Below are positions 1 to 11,300 of a stretch of 57,746 bases of DNA, in pieces; within the stretch, counting starts at the first letter, position 1; the number at the start of each line of letters is the position of its first letter. Source of the stretch: Folioceros fuciformis (lineage: Eukaryota; Anthocerotophyta; Anthocerotopsida; Anthocerotales); NCBI GenBank assembly GCA_049999805.1, contig JBNGIO010006370.1, positions 59,329 to 117,074 on the forward strand. The letters run 5' to 3'. Below the pieces are notes generated by a model. It searched no databases. It saw only the letters and a list, made by a program, of their open reading frames with translations, and had not been told where the DNA came from. The position numbers and the translations under genes were made by a program.

Positions 1-198
1 CCTGGAGGCGACGGCACGGGAGACACGGGCGGTGGAGGTGGCGGTGGTGGCAGCGGAGTCATGGCCGCCATCGGGGAGCCCGGAGGCCCCGGCCGGCCCA
101 TCATCGTGACCTCAACGGAGCTCAGAGCTCGAGCTTCGCCTGCCGTGGCAACTTGGTCGCGCGCACATACGGCAGCTCGTCCGTTGGCGGCAACTTAG
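1..198 (+). CDS. Possible 3' end of a Gly-rich protein, cut by the window edge
   Basis: Frame 1 is open from the first base to a TAG at 196-198 (65 codons). It begins with a Gly-rich stretch encoded by GGT/GGC repeats, followed by an Ala/Arg-rich tail. No domain is recognisable. GC-rich DNA is often open by chance, so this may be the end of a real gene entering from the left or a coincidence. Confidence 0.15.
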   Translation, partial: PGGDGTGDTGGGGGGGGSGVMAAIGEPGGPGRPIIVTSTELRARASPAVATWSRAHTAARPLAAT

Positions 199-318
199 CC
201 AGCAACGAATGCGAGGAATGCCCGTTTCGCGAACCCTACAGTAAAGCAAACAGCTATAGCAAGTAGCAAGGTTTTCCTGTCCTGAGTTTTCATCCCTACG
301 AAACGTCAAGGCATGTTC

Positions 319-606
319 TCACCAGTCAGCTAGCTGCAGCGATGCCTCGTCGAACGCCTTGCTGCTCAAATCAGTGTTCCAGCCTCCGGAATGGACAGTT
401 CTTTCCATGCACCTGTGCCCGGATTTTTTCTCGTTGGTAGAGGCGGCACGCCACACCTTCACGATCCGTCCATCTTCTAACAAGAAATTTCGCAGAAGAT
501 TCTGAACATCCTCTCTCGCCGACTCATGATCCTCTTGCCGGCAATGCTTTCTTGGAGAGATTCCTCTTGTGTGGATTTCTAGGGAGGACACGGTGATAAG
601 AATCAC
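319..606 (-). CDS. Short unassigned open frame
   Basis: This is a 95-codon frame with charged, non-repetitive composition and a Trp-rich end (KVWRAAS, GGWNTDL, LQLADW). I do not recognise it. It has no signal peptide or membrane segment. It lies downstream of the minus-strand PPR gene and could be a fragment of a decayed gene. The stretch 607-1106 shows nothing I can assign. Confidence 0.15.
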   Translation of the reverse strand: MILITVSSLEIHTRGISPRKHCRQEDHESAREDVQNLLRNFLLEDGRIVKVWRAASTNEKKSGHRCMERTVHSGGWNTDLSSKAFDEASLQLADW

Positions 607-1106
607 GCTCCTTTCCTCAGCCAGTAGCAGTAACGGCTTGCAGTTTCCCCGGTAGTATCCTGCAGCAAGAAGTTTTGTGTAGAGCTTCCAAGTTCAGCAA
701 GCTGCACAAGTTGATCTAACAACTCGTCGCCAAGATGCCACGGTATTCAAGCAACTCCCCGCTACGTCGACAAGCTGGTCCAAGACTCACGCAGCATTCA
801 GGAAGTCGCTTGATTCAGGGGCTTTTCGAAATGCCAAATGTTCAAAGCTGTGGCAGCACACCTCGAGGGACATGATTATTCAAGTATGGGCATTCAACCT
901 GTTTTACGTTTTTTCCAGCTGGGGAACACCCTTCCAGCTTCCAGATGGCCGTGCTCGGGACGACCTTGGAGGATTCTACAACGCATGAACGACCCGTAAC
1001 AATGTGAGTTGTTCACACAGAGGGATGGGGTATCGTGGGAACTAAGCCAAAACCAACTTTCCTGAGTTCTACTGCCCTCATCTCTCCGGTGAAGGACATG
1101 TTGGAC

Positions 1107-1322
1107 TTAGTGTTGCGTCCTGCCCAGCCAGGCAGTACCTGAGGCCACTAGAAAAACGAACTTGACAATGTCACTGCGAGGCTCTTCGCACACGATGCCA
1201 ATACGAAGGATCCCGTCTCTCCAGACATTCCTTCCGTGACTGGATTCCGAAAGGGACATTTGTGTCATCCTTCTCTTCATTTCGGATACGAGCTCCAAGA
1301 GCAGAACTTAATACGTATGTTG
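1107..1322 (-). pseudogene. Eroded remnant of the PPR gene's lost C-terminal domain
   Basis: Just past the stop of the minus-strand PPR gene, a shifted frame reads LLLELVSEMKRRM. This resembles the linker helix that normally joins the E2 region to the DYW deaminase. After it the HxE and CxxCH deaminase motifs are not found in any frame. The reading is that the deaminase exon end was lost by frameshift and deletion. The similarity is short, so this is an inference. Confidence 0.35.
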
Positions 1323-3563
1323 TCACTCTCCGCATGTTGTTTTATCTGCAGCCAAAAAACTGTGCACCCATCCTTGCAAGTCTGTCCACCAGCTCTGGCC
1401 TGGCTGTTTCCACGCTCCGATTGCCTTCCTCCTTGCTTGGATCTCCCGAGCCTCCTTCCACATCCGGGCACCAGCGTATATGTTTGACATGGACACGTAT
1501 GCTGCAGCGTTTTTCTCGTCTCGCTTTAGTGCTTCATCAAACGCCTGGCGTCCCACGTACACGTTGCTCCAGGTTCGGCAAGCACCCAAAAGGGTGTGCC
1601 AGACTGCATCTTGAGGCTGCACAGGCATGGTCTGCACCACCGCTAGTGCATTGTCAAGTTGGCCCGCAAGGGCTAACAGGGCCACCATGCACGAGTAGTG
1701 CTCTGTGGTGGGGGCGATGCCGTAGCATCTGCTCATGGCTTCAAAGAAGTGTTGCCCCTCTGTCACCAGACCCACATGACTGCACACAGTCAGTACACTG
1801 ATGAACGTTATATCATCTGGCTGGATACCATCATCCTCTTGCATTCTGTGAAGCAAATCGAACACCACTTCAGCGTTTGCTTCATGGGCGTATCCAGCAA
1901 TCAGTGCATTCCAGGCGACTAGGCTTCTCTCGGGCAATTCATCGAACACTTTCTGCGCATCAACCATGCTCCCACACTTTGCATACATGTGCATCAAACC
2001 GATGGCTAAGAACACGTCAACTTGATGCCCTTGTTTTCGAATCTCAACATGAAGCTGCCTTCCCAGATGCAAGGCTGCAACGTTTGCGCATGGCTGCAGG
2101 AGGCAAGCAAATGTCACACAATCGGGTGCCACGGTGCCTTCTTGCTGCAAAGCTCTGTAGAGGCCGAGAGCTTCCTGACCCATGCCCTGCTGTGAATACC
2201 CTGCGATCATAGCATTCCAAGTCACCACATCCTTGGTCCCAAGTCGGTCAAACACGGCCTGAGCATCCTCGAGGCTGCCACACTTGGCATACATGTTAAC
2301 CAAACTATTGGCTACGACCACATCAGCCTGAAGGCCTTGCTCTCCGATCTGTGCATGAAGCTGCCTCCCTGTCTCCAATGCCGAGAAACCAATACTCGCG
2401 CATGCCTGCAGAAGGCAAACGAATGTCACACAATCAGGTGAAGCGATGCCTTCTTCCTGCATGGCTTCGTACAGGGAAAGCGCTTTCTCACCCTTGGCCT
2501 GCTGGGAATATCCTGATATCAAGGCATTCCAAATCACCACATCCTTGTCAGGAATCCCGTCAAACACTCTATGAGCTTCTGCCAAGCTGCCGCATTTGGC
2601 ATACATGTGCACCAAGGCATTGCAGACAAACAGACCAGGCTCCACCCCAGCGGTCAACACATGAGCATGCACCTCCAGCCCAGTTTTCAAGTCTGCTTCC
2701 CTCGCACACGCCTGCAAGACTGCCACAAAAACATGGCAATCTGGCCTAACGCTTGACGCCCTCATCTCCTGATACAGGTGGATGGCCTGCTTGGCTTGTC
2801 CGTGCTTAACATGCGCAGAGATGATGGCAGACCACGTGAAGGCATCAGGTTCGGAAACCATGGTGAACACATCCATCGCTTCTTGCAACTTGCCATGAGA
2901 AGCATACATCCTTAGGATGTGGTTGCACAAGAGCGTGTCGGAATCATGTCCCTTCCACACAACCAGACCGTGGGCAAGGCGCCCCAGCACCAAATCCTTC
3001 GTAGCCACACACTCTTTCAGCACGGTGTACAAGAGAGCCTGAGATACAGCACACCCTGCCTGCCCCAGAACTCCCACAGCCTCAACAGCTTCCCGGACCT
3101 TTCCCTGCCGACATAGCTTGCACACAACATCAGCCGTTACGCATGTTCCGATCCCTGTACGCCCCTGATGCTGCACAACATCCAGCGAGTTGCACTTGGA
3201 TGCAGGAACCAACGGCACATCCAGAGCAGGCAGCTCTTGCCAACCCCTCTCCACAGCTTGAAAACATTCTCTTTCGCGGGCTGCTTTGGTTGGAACACCT
3301 CGGCCTCTCCGGGCCTGTTTGTCTCCTAGCTCAAAGCTCCAACACAGATCAGCACCAGAGCTCCTTCTACAAGACAACATGGACTGTCCCGAATGTATCT
3401 CTGTCCCCGACTCCACCAGAGCTGTTGCCAAGAGGGGCCCTCGCGCCCTCTGCGAGAACCACGTGCAACCACGATTCTGAGAAGCACCCCTTGACTCGAA
3501 GGAGTGAAGCCTGTACCCAAGATCCAGCTCCACTACTCCAGTTGCCCTTGTTGCGCAAATCAT
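1323..3563 (-). CDS. PLS-class PPR protein with E/E2 (DYW:WW-like) end, no deaminase
   Basis: A 746-codon intronless frame encoding an organelle RNA-binding protein of the PLS type. The first 140 residues are poorly conserved and hold no PDF module. Then come about five P-L-S triplets, seen as repeated blocks such as VNMYAKCGSLEDAQAVFD and DVVTWNAMIAGYSQQG. An E region follows (LDNALAVVQTMPVQPQDAVW), then an E2 region. The E2 box reads PGQSWWTDLQGWVHSF, where canonical proteins have PGCSWIEV; a WW pair here is the mark of the DYW:WW class. The protein stops at DKTTCGE, before the deaminase. It could still act as a specificity factor with a deaminase supplied in trans, or it may be a pseudogene. 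The ATG at 3563 is the first Met in frame; the true start is uncertain. Confidence 0.85.
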   Translation of the reverse strand: MICATRATGVVELDLGYRLHSFESRGASQNRGCTWFSQRARGPLLATALVESGTEIHSGQSMLSCRRSSGADLCWSFELGDKQARRGRGVPTKAARERECFQAVERGWQELPALDVPLVPASKCNSLDVVQHQGRTGIGTCVTADVVCKLCRQGKVREAVEAVGVLGQAGCAVSQALLYTVLKECVATKDLVLGRLAHGLVVWKGHDSDTLLCNHILRMYASHGKLQEAMDVFTMVSEPDAFTWSAIISAHVKHGQAKQAIHLYQEMRASSVRPDCHVFVAVLQACAREADLKTGLEVHAHVLTAGVEPGLFVCNALVHMYAKCGSLAEAHRVFDGIPDKDVVIWNALISGYSQQAKGEKALSLYEAMQEEGIASPDCVTFVCLLQACASIGFSALETGRQLHAQIGEQGLQADVVVANSLVNMYAKCGSLEDAQAVFDRLGTKDVVTWNAMIAGYSQQGMGQEALGLYRALQQEGTVAPDCVTFACLLQPCANVAALHLGRQLHVEIRKQGHQVDVFLAIGLMHMYAKCGSMVDAQKVFDELPERSLVAWNALIAGYAHEANAEVVFDLLHRMQEDDGIQPDDITFISVLTVCSHVGLVTEGQHFFEAMSRCYGIAPTTEHYSCMVALLALAGQLDNALAVVQTMPVQPQDAVWHTLLGACRTWSNVYVGRQAFDEALKRDEKNAAAYVSMSNIYAGARMWKEAREIQARRKAIGAWKQPGQSWWTDLQGWVHSFLAADKTTCGE

Positions 3564-3699
3564 ACAGCGCAGAGCACACCCGGGACTCAGCCCTCATGAC
3601 TCTGCTGGGCCGACTTCTTCCTCATGGAAATGCATACCTTGAATCATGTCCCCTGTTTCCACTGGTCTCTCAGGCAGCCCCTCTGGCTCACAGTTGTCA

Positions 3700-5215
3700 A
3701 CTAGGCTAGCGGCTGGCGGCCTTGGACATTCACGTGGGCTTATTGAGCAGATTCGTATCCTCGCGGGGCTTGAAATCGTGACCGCACTGTGCTGGCAGGG
3801 GCGGGTCGGGGAAGCTGTGGTATCTCTGGAATTGTCTGTCGTGTTTCTGCATCCATTTTCTGCACCACACGGAACAACTTCGTGGGGGTCTGATGTTGGG
3901 TCGCAGCCGCGTGCACGCTCTGGTGGGCGCTGAAACCGGTAACGGGACGGACACACTCTGCTGCTACCATGTGTACGCTTCTCACGGGAGGTTGGAGGAG
4001 TCGGCGTATGTGTTCATCGTGTTGGAAAGACTGGACCGGATGCCTTCTCTTGTTCTGCCATCATCTGTGCGCTTTGTCGGCTGGAGTTGCCAATCAGCCC
4101 ATGGAGGTGAGAGCGGAGGTCCGTTGTGAAGGTAGAAGGTAGACGGGCAGCCCTGCAGGTTTGTGCGCGGGGAGGAGACTTCGAGTCCCGGCAGCAGGTG
4201 CATTCTCACGTTTCGGGTCCATGGGTTCGAGCCGAGTTTGTTTACATGGAACCCCCTGGAGGACATGCATGTCAATGAAGTGTGGAAGCTTGGAAGATGC
4301 TCGAAGGGTGTTCGACGGCCTTGCTGAGAAGGGTGTGGTGCATGGAATGTTAGATTGCAGGGTTTGCTCAGCAGGGCATGGACAGGGAGGCCCTTCTACT
4401 GTCCGATGAGATGTGGGAAGGAGAAGGCATAGCTGCATCCACTGCATTGACCTGTGTGTGCCAGCTTGCTGGCGTGTGCGGGTGCGGGTGCGTGTGCGGG
4501 TGCGTGTGCCTGTGTTGGGGTTCGTCATTACGGGCTCAGACTTGTGGACAGTCATTACGTTACGGGCTCCGACTGGTGAACATGTATGCACACACCGGGA
4601 CCTTGTCACATGGAATGCAGCCGTGGCTGCTGGATACAGCCACCAAGGAGACGGGTAGGTGGTCTTCCACTTGCTCCACAGGTGTGATCGAAGATCGTGC
4701 ACGGCATGCATCCCGACGGCATCACATTTCATCTGTTACTAACAGTCTTGCAGCCCTTGAGGTCTGGTGCACAAGGGGCGAGCCTTCTTTCAGGCAATGA
4801 GCAGACAACATGCCTTCACCCCCACTTCAGAACACTACGTGCGCATGCATAGGGGATCTTTCTAGGGCGTGCAGGCCAACTTGATGAGGCACTCGGTGTG
4901 ATAAGAAGCAAGCCTATGCATCCTTGTGATGCAACAGGCTGAACTCCTGCAGAAAGTGGAACATGGTACAAATGGGCCGCCACGCCTTCAATGAAGCAGG
5001 AAGTTGGACCAATAGGTTGAAGCAGCGTACAGTATGTGCTCATGTCAAGCAGTAACAGTGATGCACATGTGTGGAAGGAAGCCCTTTACATGCACAGCTG
5101 CAGAAAGGAAGGCCGGGCCAGGCAGCAGCAGGCCAGAGCTATTTGCACGTCTTCCTGGTCGGCCAACAACATTCGTTCAGAAACTGAAAGAATGTATATC
5201 CTCAAGACTGAGATT
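3700..5215 (+). pseudogene. Frameshifted PPR pseudogene, divergent from the minus-strand PPR gene
   Basis: PPR-family segments appear in order but in different plus-strand frames, broken by stops. IVTALCWQGRVGEAVVSLE lies near 3775. RVHALVGAETGNGTDTLC and YASHGRLEESAYVF lie near 3910-4010. KCGSLEDARRVFDGLAEK lies near 4280-4330, and an REALLLSDEM block near 4383. LVTWNAAVAAGYSHQG lies near 4590-4650. E-region pieces follow at about 4870-5120 (GRAGQLDEALGVIRSKPMHP, then SDAHVWKEA and CRKEGRARQQQA). The order matches the N-terminal, PLS and E architecture of the neighbouring PPR gene. No deaminase is recognisable after about 5215. The many shifts make this a clear pseudogene. Confidence 0.8.
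4473..4512 (+). repeat. GTGCGG/GTGCGT simple repeat inside the PPR pseudogene
   Basis: Alternating GTGCGGGTGCGT-type hexamers interrupt the pseudogene at the place where an L-type PPR motif would be expected. Slippage here probably helped to destroy the frame. Confidence 0.7.
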
Positions 5216-6835
5216 AGCTTCTCTTCACTGGTGAGCTCAGCACGTTCGATCCCCATGAAAATTTCTCGTGAACGGCAAGCCCAGTGGCAAGTACGTACAC
5301 CAAAAACGGACATATAAGTTATCCGTTCCAACAAAAATATCCTTGTACGGCGAGTCAGAAGTGTGGAAGCTGCAAATCTCGTAGATATAACAACCCAGCT
5401 TTCCGAGAAACAAAAGCAGCACTCTACAGAAGACTACCGAAAGAAAGAATCCCACTGTGGCACTGGACTGAAGGAGGACTGGTCGACAATCATCGTCAAT
5501 GAGAAGACAGACAGCATCCTGGCATCCCACCGGTGAACGGGTCGGCGAGTGTTTGTTTAACATTAACAAGCGGGATGTCAGAGTGCTTGCCCTCTGAACT
5601 GGTGGATGGGGTATCCAAACAGGTGGACTAGGTGGGCTGACTGGAGTGGCTGGACTAGCTAGTTTGTGCTTCTACTTTGTATGGATGGATGGGCGTCTAA
5701 TAATCAGCTGGTTCTGAGCCGTACATGTCTCACTTCAACGCTCCCCATCCTCCACTGAAAAGGAAGGGTCTTCACTTCATTCTAACACTTGCACATATTT
5801 TGAAAGAAGCTGCTCTCATCTGCAATGTAATCACTGGTAGCATAGGTAGCATAGGCATGATAGTTGAAAGCTATTGAGTATTTAAGAGGAGGTCACTTAG
5901 CTCAAGACCATTATAAGTCCAAGCCAAGCAGCTGGCTAGCTAGGTTCATGAAAATCTTGTCCAGGATATATATTCTGCATAGATTGTGCTTGTTCTAATG
6001 TTTGTTACTCACACTTACATACCTTCCTTGGTATGCATACTACATAGATTCCTCTAAGCCTTTAAATTAATGCAGGAATGGCTTCAACTATGATCATGTT
6101 GGAACATTGTTCCATTCCTTGCCCATGCTTCTCCCTTGGTCTTTGATTCTAGAGTTGATTATTACACTTGTTGTGACCTTAGGATTAATCTAGGGTTTAA
6201 ACCCTGAACTCTAAACCTAGGCTTCCATGAGAGTGAAAGCTTACGGAACCTTCATTGATGACATGTAACACGAACATGTAAGAGTCTAACCTTCATGTTC
6301 TCTTGTCTTAGTACTGAAATGTGAAAGCCTCCTCCTTTGACTCCTTTCAAAGGTAGCTAGCTTTTATGGTATCAGGATGGGATGGGATCCTTAGACTTCA
6401 TCCTCCAGGACAACTTTCTTCCTTAGGGCCACTCATCCAAGGTCATAGTACAATTCAATTCTCTACCGTTCATTTGTTGTTTTGACACTCGAATCTATGT
6501 GCATTCTATACTTTGGAAAGGCCGTTCGCAATGGTTATCTTTACTCCTAACCTAGCCCACCCCACCCCACCCCATGCCAATGGAGATGCGTCTTGCTGAA
6601 CAACTTTACCTGCTTAGGTGGGACATACAAGCTTGGGTTATACGTTCATGATTTAGGAGATGGATGGATGTTGGTTGCTCCATCCCGATGCATACCTGGA
6701 ATCTGCCTGGCCTCAGAGATTCTGGAATGCATGAGAGAGTTCCGTAGATACAGTACTCATGGCTCCAAGAGATTGTCGTAGTGCACACGTCTTTATATAG
6801 AAAGTTTATATGGAGCAAGTGGGCGTCGGTGTAGC
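5216..6835. other. Intergenic, no gene seen
   Basis: No recognisable coding segment. There is a short C-rich run (CCCACCCCACCCC) near 6557 and a telobox-like AAACCCTGA at about 6198-6206. Base composition becomes AT-richer after 5700. Confidence 0.5.
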
Positions 6836-8301
6836 CTGAACTTGATCGTAGCTGCCATTGTGGAGTGTGCAAGTTTACGGCGAGGAGTTATGGCTGGCGG
6901 GCCACCACGGAGTAGAAGAAGGTGGCTAGTCGTTTGTGAGGTTGTGGGAGTCGTTTTGTGGTGTCAGGGAAGGGCAGGGGCAGGGACAGGGGCGGGGACG
7001 GGGGCAGGGCCAGGGGAAATGACAGCCCGGACCGGAGGCAGGCCAATGAAGCAAGGAGAGCAATAAATGAGGGCGTTAAGGAGCCGCCATCTTTGGCTGG
7101 CAAAGCCGGAGCAGAGCAGAGCAGAGTAGAGGGTAGAAGTAGGCGTAGCATAGAGGAGGGAATAATGGTGGCAGGAAGGATTCTGCTCCGAGGCAGGCAG
7201 GCTGGCTGGCTGGCTGGCTGGCTCTCTTCTGAAGTTCTGAACACTGCTCTCCTATGGTCTGCCCTTCCTTCCCGTCTGCCATGCCTGCCCGCCATACGAC
7301 GCGACGAGGGCATCGCCTCCTTACTCGTGTCAGACGGGGCTCCATGGTCGTCCGGATCCCGCACCCCATGCGCCTCGCCGCCGCGTGGCGCCTACCCGGC
7401 CCCACCGCCTTACCCGCTCACGGTACGGTACGTTACGTTACGTACACACGCATACTTCCCGTGGATGCCTGAGAAGGAGAGAGGAGGAGTGGTGGACCCA
7501 GCCGGGTTGGCCCGGGTTGCCGCATCCCGGGTAGCGCCCTGTAGCGGGCCGGGTAGGCGGTAGGCCGTCGCCACAAAAGAAAACAAAAAGAGGAGAGGGA
7601 GAGGGACGTCGGCTGGCCTGTCTCCGAGGGAAGCACCTCCGCCGCGTCGCCGGTGCGGGTGCGTCGTATGCCTACCCGCTCCGCCTCGCCTCGCCTCGCG
7701 TCCGCCATCTCTCCTTGTCGCCCTGTGGTACGCCGGCGTCGGGGGCTGCATTCCGTTCCGCCTCCGTCGATCGTCGTTTCCTTGCTTCGGGCCCGATCTG
7801 GTGCGCGATTCCAGTCGTCAGTCCGCGCAATCGGACGTGCCTGATGCCTGATTCTGTGTCTGCTGCTGCCGTAGCTGTCGCCATAGCCGATTGTGGACCG
7901 AGTGTGGCCCGGATCAAGAACTCTCGTCGTCTGTAGCTGGTGGCGGAGCTGGTTGGAGCCTGGAAGTGCATCGACACTGTGTGAGGGGTGCACTGTGTTG
8001 GCTCCGGGAGGCGGGGAGAGGAGGTGGTGTGGTGGAGACAGGTTTAGTGTGAGCTGAAAGAGCTGGAGGAAGGGATGTTGGTGAAGGGGATTATGCGGAG
8101 TGTGGGTGCATTGGGGAGCGGATGATGGAGTGGAGAAGGTGCCTGTTTGAGCGCCAGAGGTTCAGTAAGGATGCGCGGTAGTAGCAAGTGGTAGGGAATT
8201 TTGGACTCCAGTTGGGGGTGGGTCAATTGCGAGGGGTTATGTTAAGGTAGCCAGCTCTGTAGGAGCTCCTTTGCTCCTTTGTCGATTTTGCGGACACGAG
8301 G
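6836..8301 (+). promoter_or_regulatory. GC-rich upstream/leader region of the MCTP gene
   Basis: This is a GC- and CpG-rich stretch directly 5' of the MCTP start codon. It contains a G-rich (GGGGCAGG)-like minisatellite near 6970-7018, a GGCT tetranucleotide run near 7196-7225, and TACGT repeats near 7424-7445. No conserved protein frame is present. I infer promoter plus 5' untranslated leader; the transcription start cannot be placed from sequence alone. Confidence 0.4.
7191..7225 (+). repeat. (GGCT)n microsatellite
   Basis: GGCAGGCAGG leads into seven or so GGCT units in the MCTP upstream region. Confidence 0.85.
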
Positions 8302-11300
8302 ATGGCGGCGAAGCATTCCAAGAGGCTACATGTCGAAGTGTGCAACGCCCGTGGCCTCATGCCGAAGGATGGCCAGGGTTCCTCGAATCCCTACGTTGCG
8401 GTAAGCACAGTGTGTGTCCTGGGGGCCGGGCTGAGCTGAGCTGAGGCGAGCCGAGCCGAGCCGAGTTTAGCCTAATTGCGGCACCCGTTGCTCACTCTGC
8501 GTCGTTGGTGCTTTACAGGTGGACTTCGAGGGGAATCGGCAGAAGACGAACGTGAAGACGAAGGAACTGAGTCCCACATGGAACCAGAAGGTGGTGGCTG
8601 ATGTGGCCTGGCTGTTAGTGCGCAATGCCTCGGCATGTTTCTGAAAGTGAGTTGCGCGTGTGATGCAGTTTGTCTTCAACGTCATGGACCCTGGGAACCC
8701 GAACCTAGTGCTCGAGGTAAATGTGTTCAACGAGAGGAAAGTCAACAGGCGAAGTGGGTTCCTGGGGCGGGTTCGGATTCCCATATCTGAGGTCCCTCCT
8801 AGAGGCAGGGAGAGTTTGATGTTCTACCGGTTGGAGAAGAGAAGTTTATTCTCCCACATCAAGGGCGAGATTGGGTGCGTGTCTCTAATGCTTACTGCTG
8901 CCGCTTAGGTCTTTGGCATTCCTAGCTCCTTCGTGTTTGCTTGCCACTTTACACTGGTGTCCCACTGATGCTGCTGCTGCAGGCTTAAAGTCTTCATGGA
9001 TGATAATATGCTAGGGGGGCCTCCCCCTATGGTAGTGGATAAGAAAGCACCTCCCGCTGTGATGGCAGCAGCAGCACCGCCAATGTCCATGCCCCCAGTG
9101 AATGTACCTGTCGTTGTACCATCGATGCCTCCCATGCCGCCCGTGCCTCCTGTACCTGTGGCAGCTGCAAAACCTCCTGAGCCCGTTATCGCCAGACCTC
9201 CGGATGTCCACAAGCCAGTGGTGATGGAGACTACGGTCACGGGGCTTTCTTCCGTGGCGGAGGCAGAGTTCTACGTGAAGGAAACCAACCCAGTGCTGGG
9301 TGGGGTGATCAGTGAGTTCAGGCAGCATCAGCACGCCTATGACCTTGTGGAGGAGATGCCCTTTGTGTTTCTCCGGGTTGTCAGGGCCAGGTCCTTGCCA
9401 GCCAAAGACGTTAATGGCAAGAGCGATCCTGTATGTATACGGCTTGCTACCTCACCTGTCGTGCAATGAGCGATTGCAGTGAAAGGTACGCCCACTTCTC
9501 CTAACCATGGTCGTGTGCCTTTACACTTGCAGTACGTGAAGATAATGGTGGGGAGTCTTCACGCCAGAACCAAAACCATACCGAAGAATTTGAATCCGGA
9601 ATGGAATCAAGTTTTCGCGTTCTCCAAAGGCAACCTTCATGGAGGCTCACTTTTGCTGGAAGTGTGGGATGAGGTATGTGACTTCCCAGGATAAGTGAAA
9701 GCTGAAATCGGTGAGGCATGTGAAAGTTGTGAGGCCGATGGAGGAATGGCGGGATACTGATTTGTTCCCTTGACATCCTTCCCTGCCCACGAAACAGGAT
9801 ACGGTCAGCAGGGATGATTTCATCGGATCAGTAATGCTGAATATATCGGAAATTCCCAGGAGGGTGCCTCCAGAGAGTTCCCTTGCACCACAATGGTACC
9901 CACTGACAGACAAGACAGGAGAAGGAAAAGCGAAAGGTGCTGTTCGCTGCTGCTGTTAACTGAACCTTTTCGGCAGATTCTCAACTCCGCAGTGAGACAA
10001 GTTGAGGTGAAGGCTTGTTCTGAATCATCACAAATGCAGGTGACATCATGCTGTCGGTATGGATGGGCACCCAAGCTGATGAAGCTTTCCAGGAGGCCTG
10101 GCAATCAGATACGGGAGGTCAATCCCACTTTCGTTCCAAAGTGTACATGTCTCCTAAGCTCTGGTACTTACGAGTGACTATCATCGAAGCTCAGGATCTG
10201 CATCCGCATGACAAGGGGCGCTTTCCAGAGGCGGTATGGATGCTGTGCTCGGACTTCTTGAGCCGTTGGTTGGGTGTCCCTCGTGATTGCTCACTCATGC
10301 AATTGGATTGTCCTTGTGCAGATTGTCAAGGTACATATGGGATTTCAAACGTACACAACGAAACCTTCTGTGACCCGGAGTACCAGTCCGTTCTGGAACG
10401 AGGAGCTGATATTCGTTGCAGCAGAGCCTTTTGAGGATGTCCTGCATATTCTGGTGGAAGATTTCCATGGACCCAAGAAGGTCTGGAGCAAGCGCTGATT
10501 AGGTGTGATGTGTAGAGCTGGAGTGGCACCGTCTTACCCACGTTTGTTACGCTGAGACGTGTGTGTTACCCTCCTGGCAGGGGGACATCCTCGGCCAAGT
10601 GAAGATCCCAGTCAGGACTATCGAGAGTCGTCCTGATGCTCGTCTAGTGGCCTCCAGGTTTAGCATGTCAACCGGATTGTGTGATGCGTATCTGGACCGT
10701 ACGTTTCGTGTGCTGTGCAAACACTGAGGTATCCGTGAATGCTTGTGTAGATGGTACGTCTTGGACACAGAGCGTGAGAAGGGGACATACAGAGGACGAG
10801 TTCATCTGAGGCTCTGCTTCGATGGTGGCTACCATGTGATGGACGAAGCCTCGAATCGCAGCAGCTGCATGAGGCCCACCGATAAGCTGTTGTGGAGGCC
10901 TTCCATTGGGGTGTTGGAGCTGGGCATACTCGGTGCGACTGAGCTTCTTCCTATGAAAACAAACATCCATCACAGAGGGAGCACTGATGCATACTGCGTG
11001 GCCAAGTATGGGCAAAAATGGGTGCGAACTCGCACCATCACTGAAAATTTCAATCCCAGATGGAATGAGCAGTACACATGGGAGGTTTATGACCCTTGTA
11101 CCGTGTTGACCGTAGGAGTATTCGACAACAGGTACGTGCTCGATGGTGTGGGAAGTTATGGTGCACCCCGTCTTCAGAAAAAGGCTTTCGAGAACGAGAA
11201 ATCATTTTTCGTCCTGAGAACTAGGATGGTGTCTTGTTCTCGAACACTTGCAAACAAGTATTGTGGTTCACTTGAATTGTTGTTCGACGCAGGCATCTCC

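Noticed and set aside
4218-4240. GGGTTCGAGCC resembling a tRNA T-loop
   Set aside because: No matching anticodon arm or acceptor stem nearby; it falls inside the PPR pseudogene. I saw no convincing tRNA or rRNA gene in the window.
7410-7993. Long minus-strand Arg-rich frames upstream of MCTP
   Set aside because: GC-rich leader DNA is open in several frames by chance; composition is low-complexity and no domain is seen.
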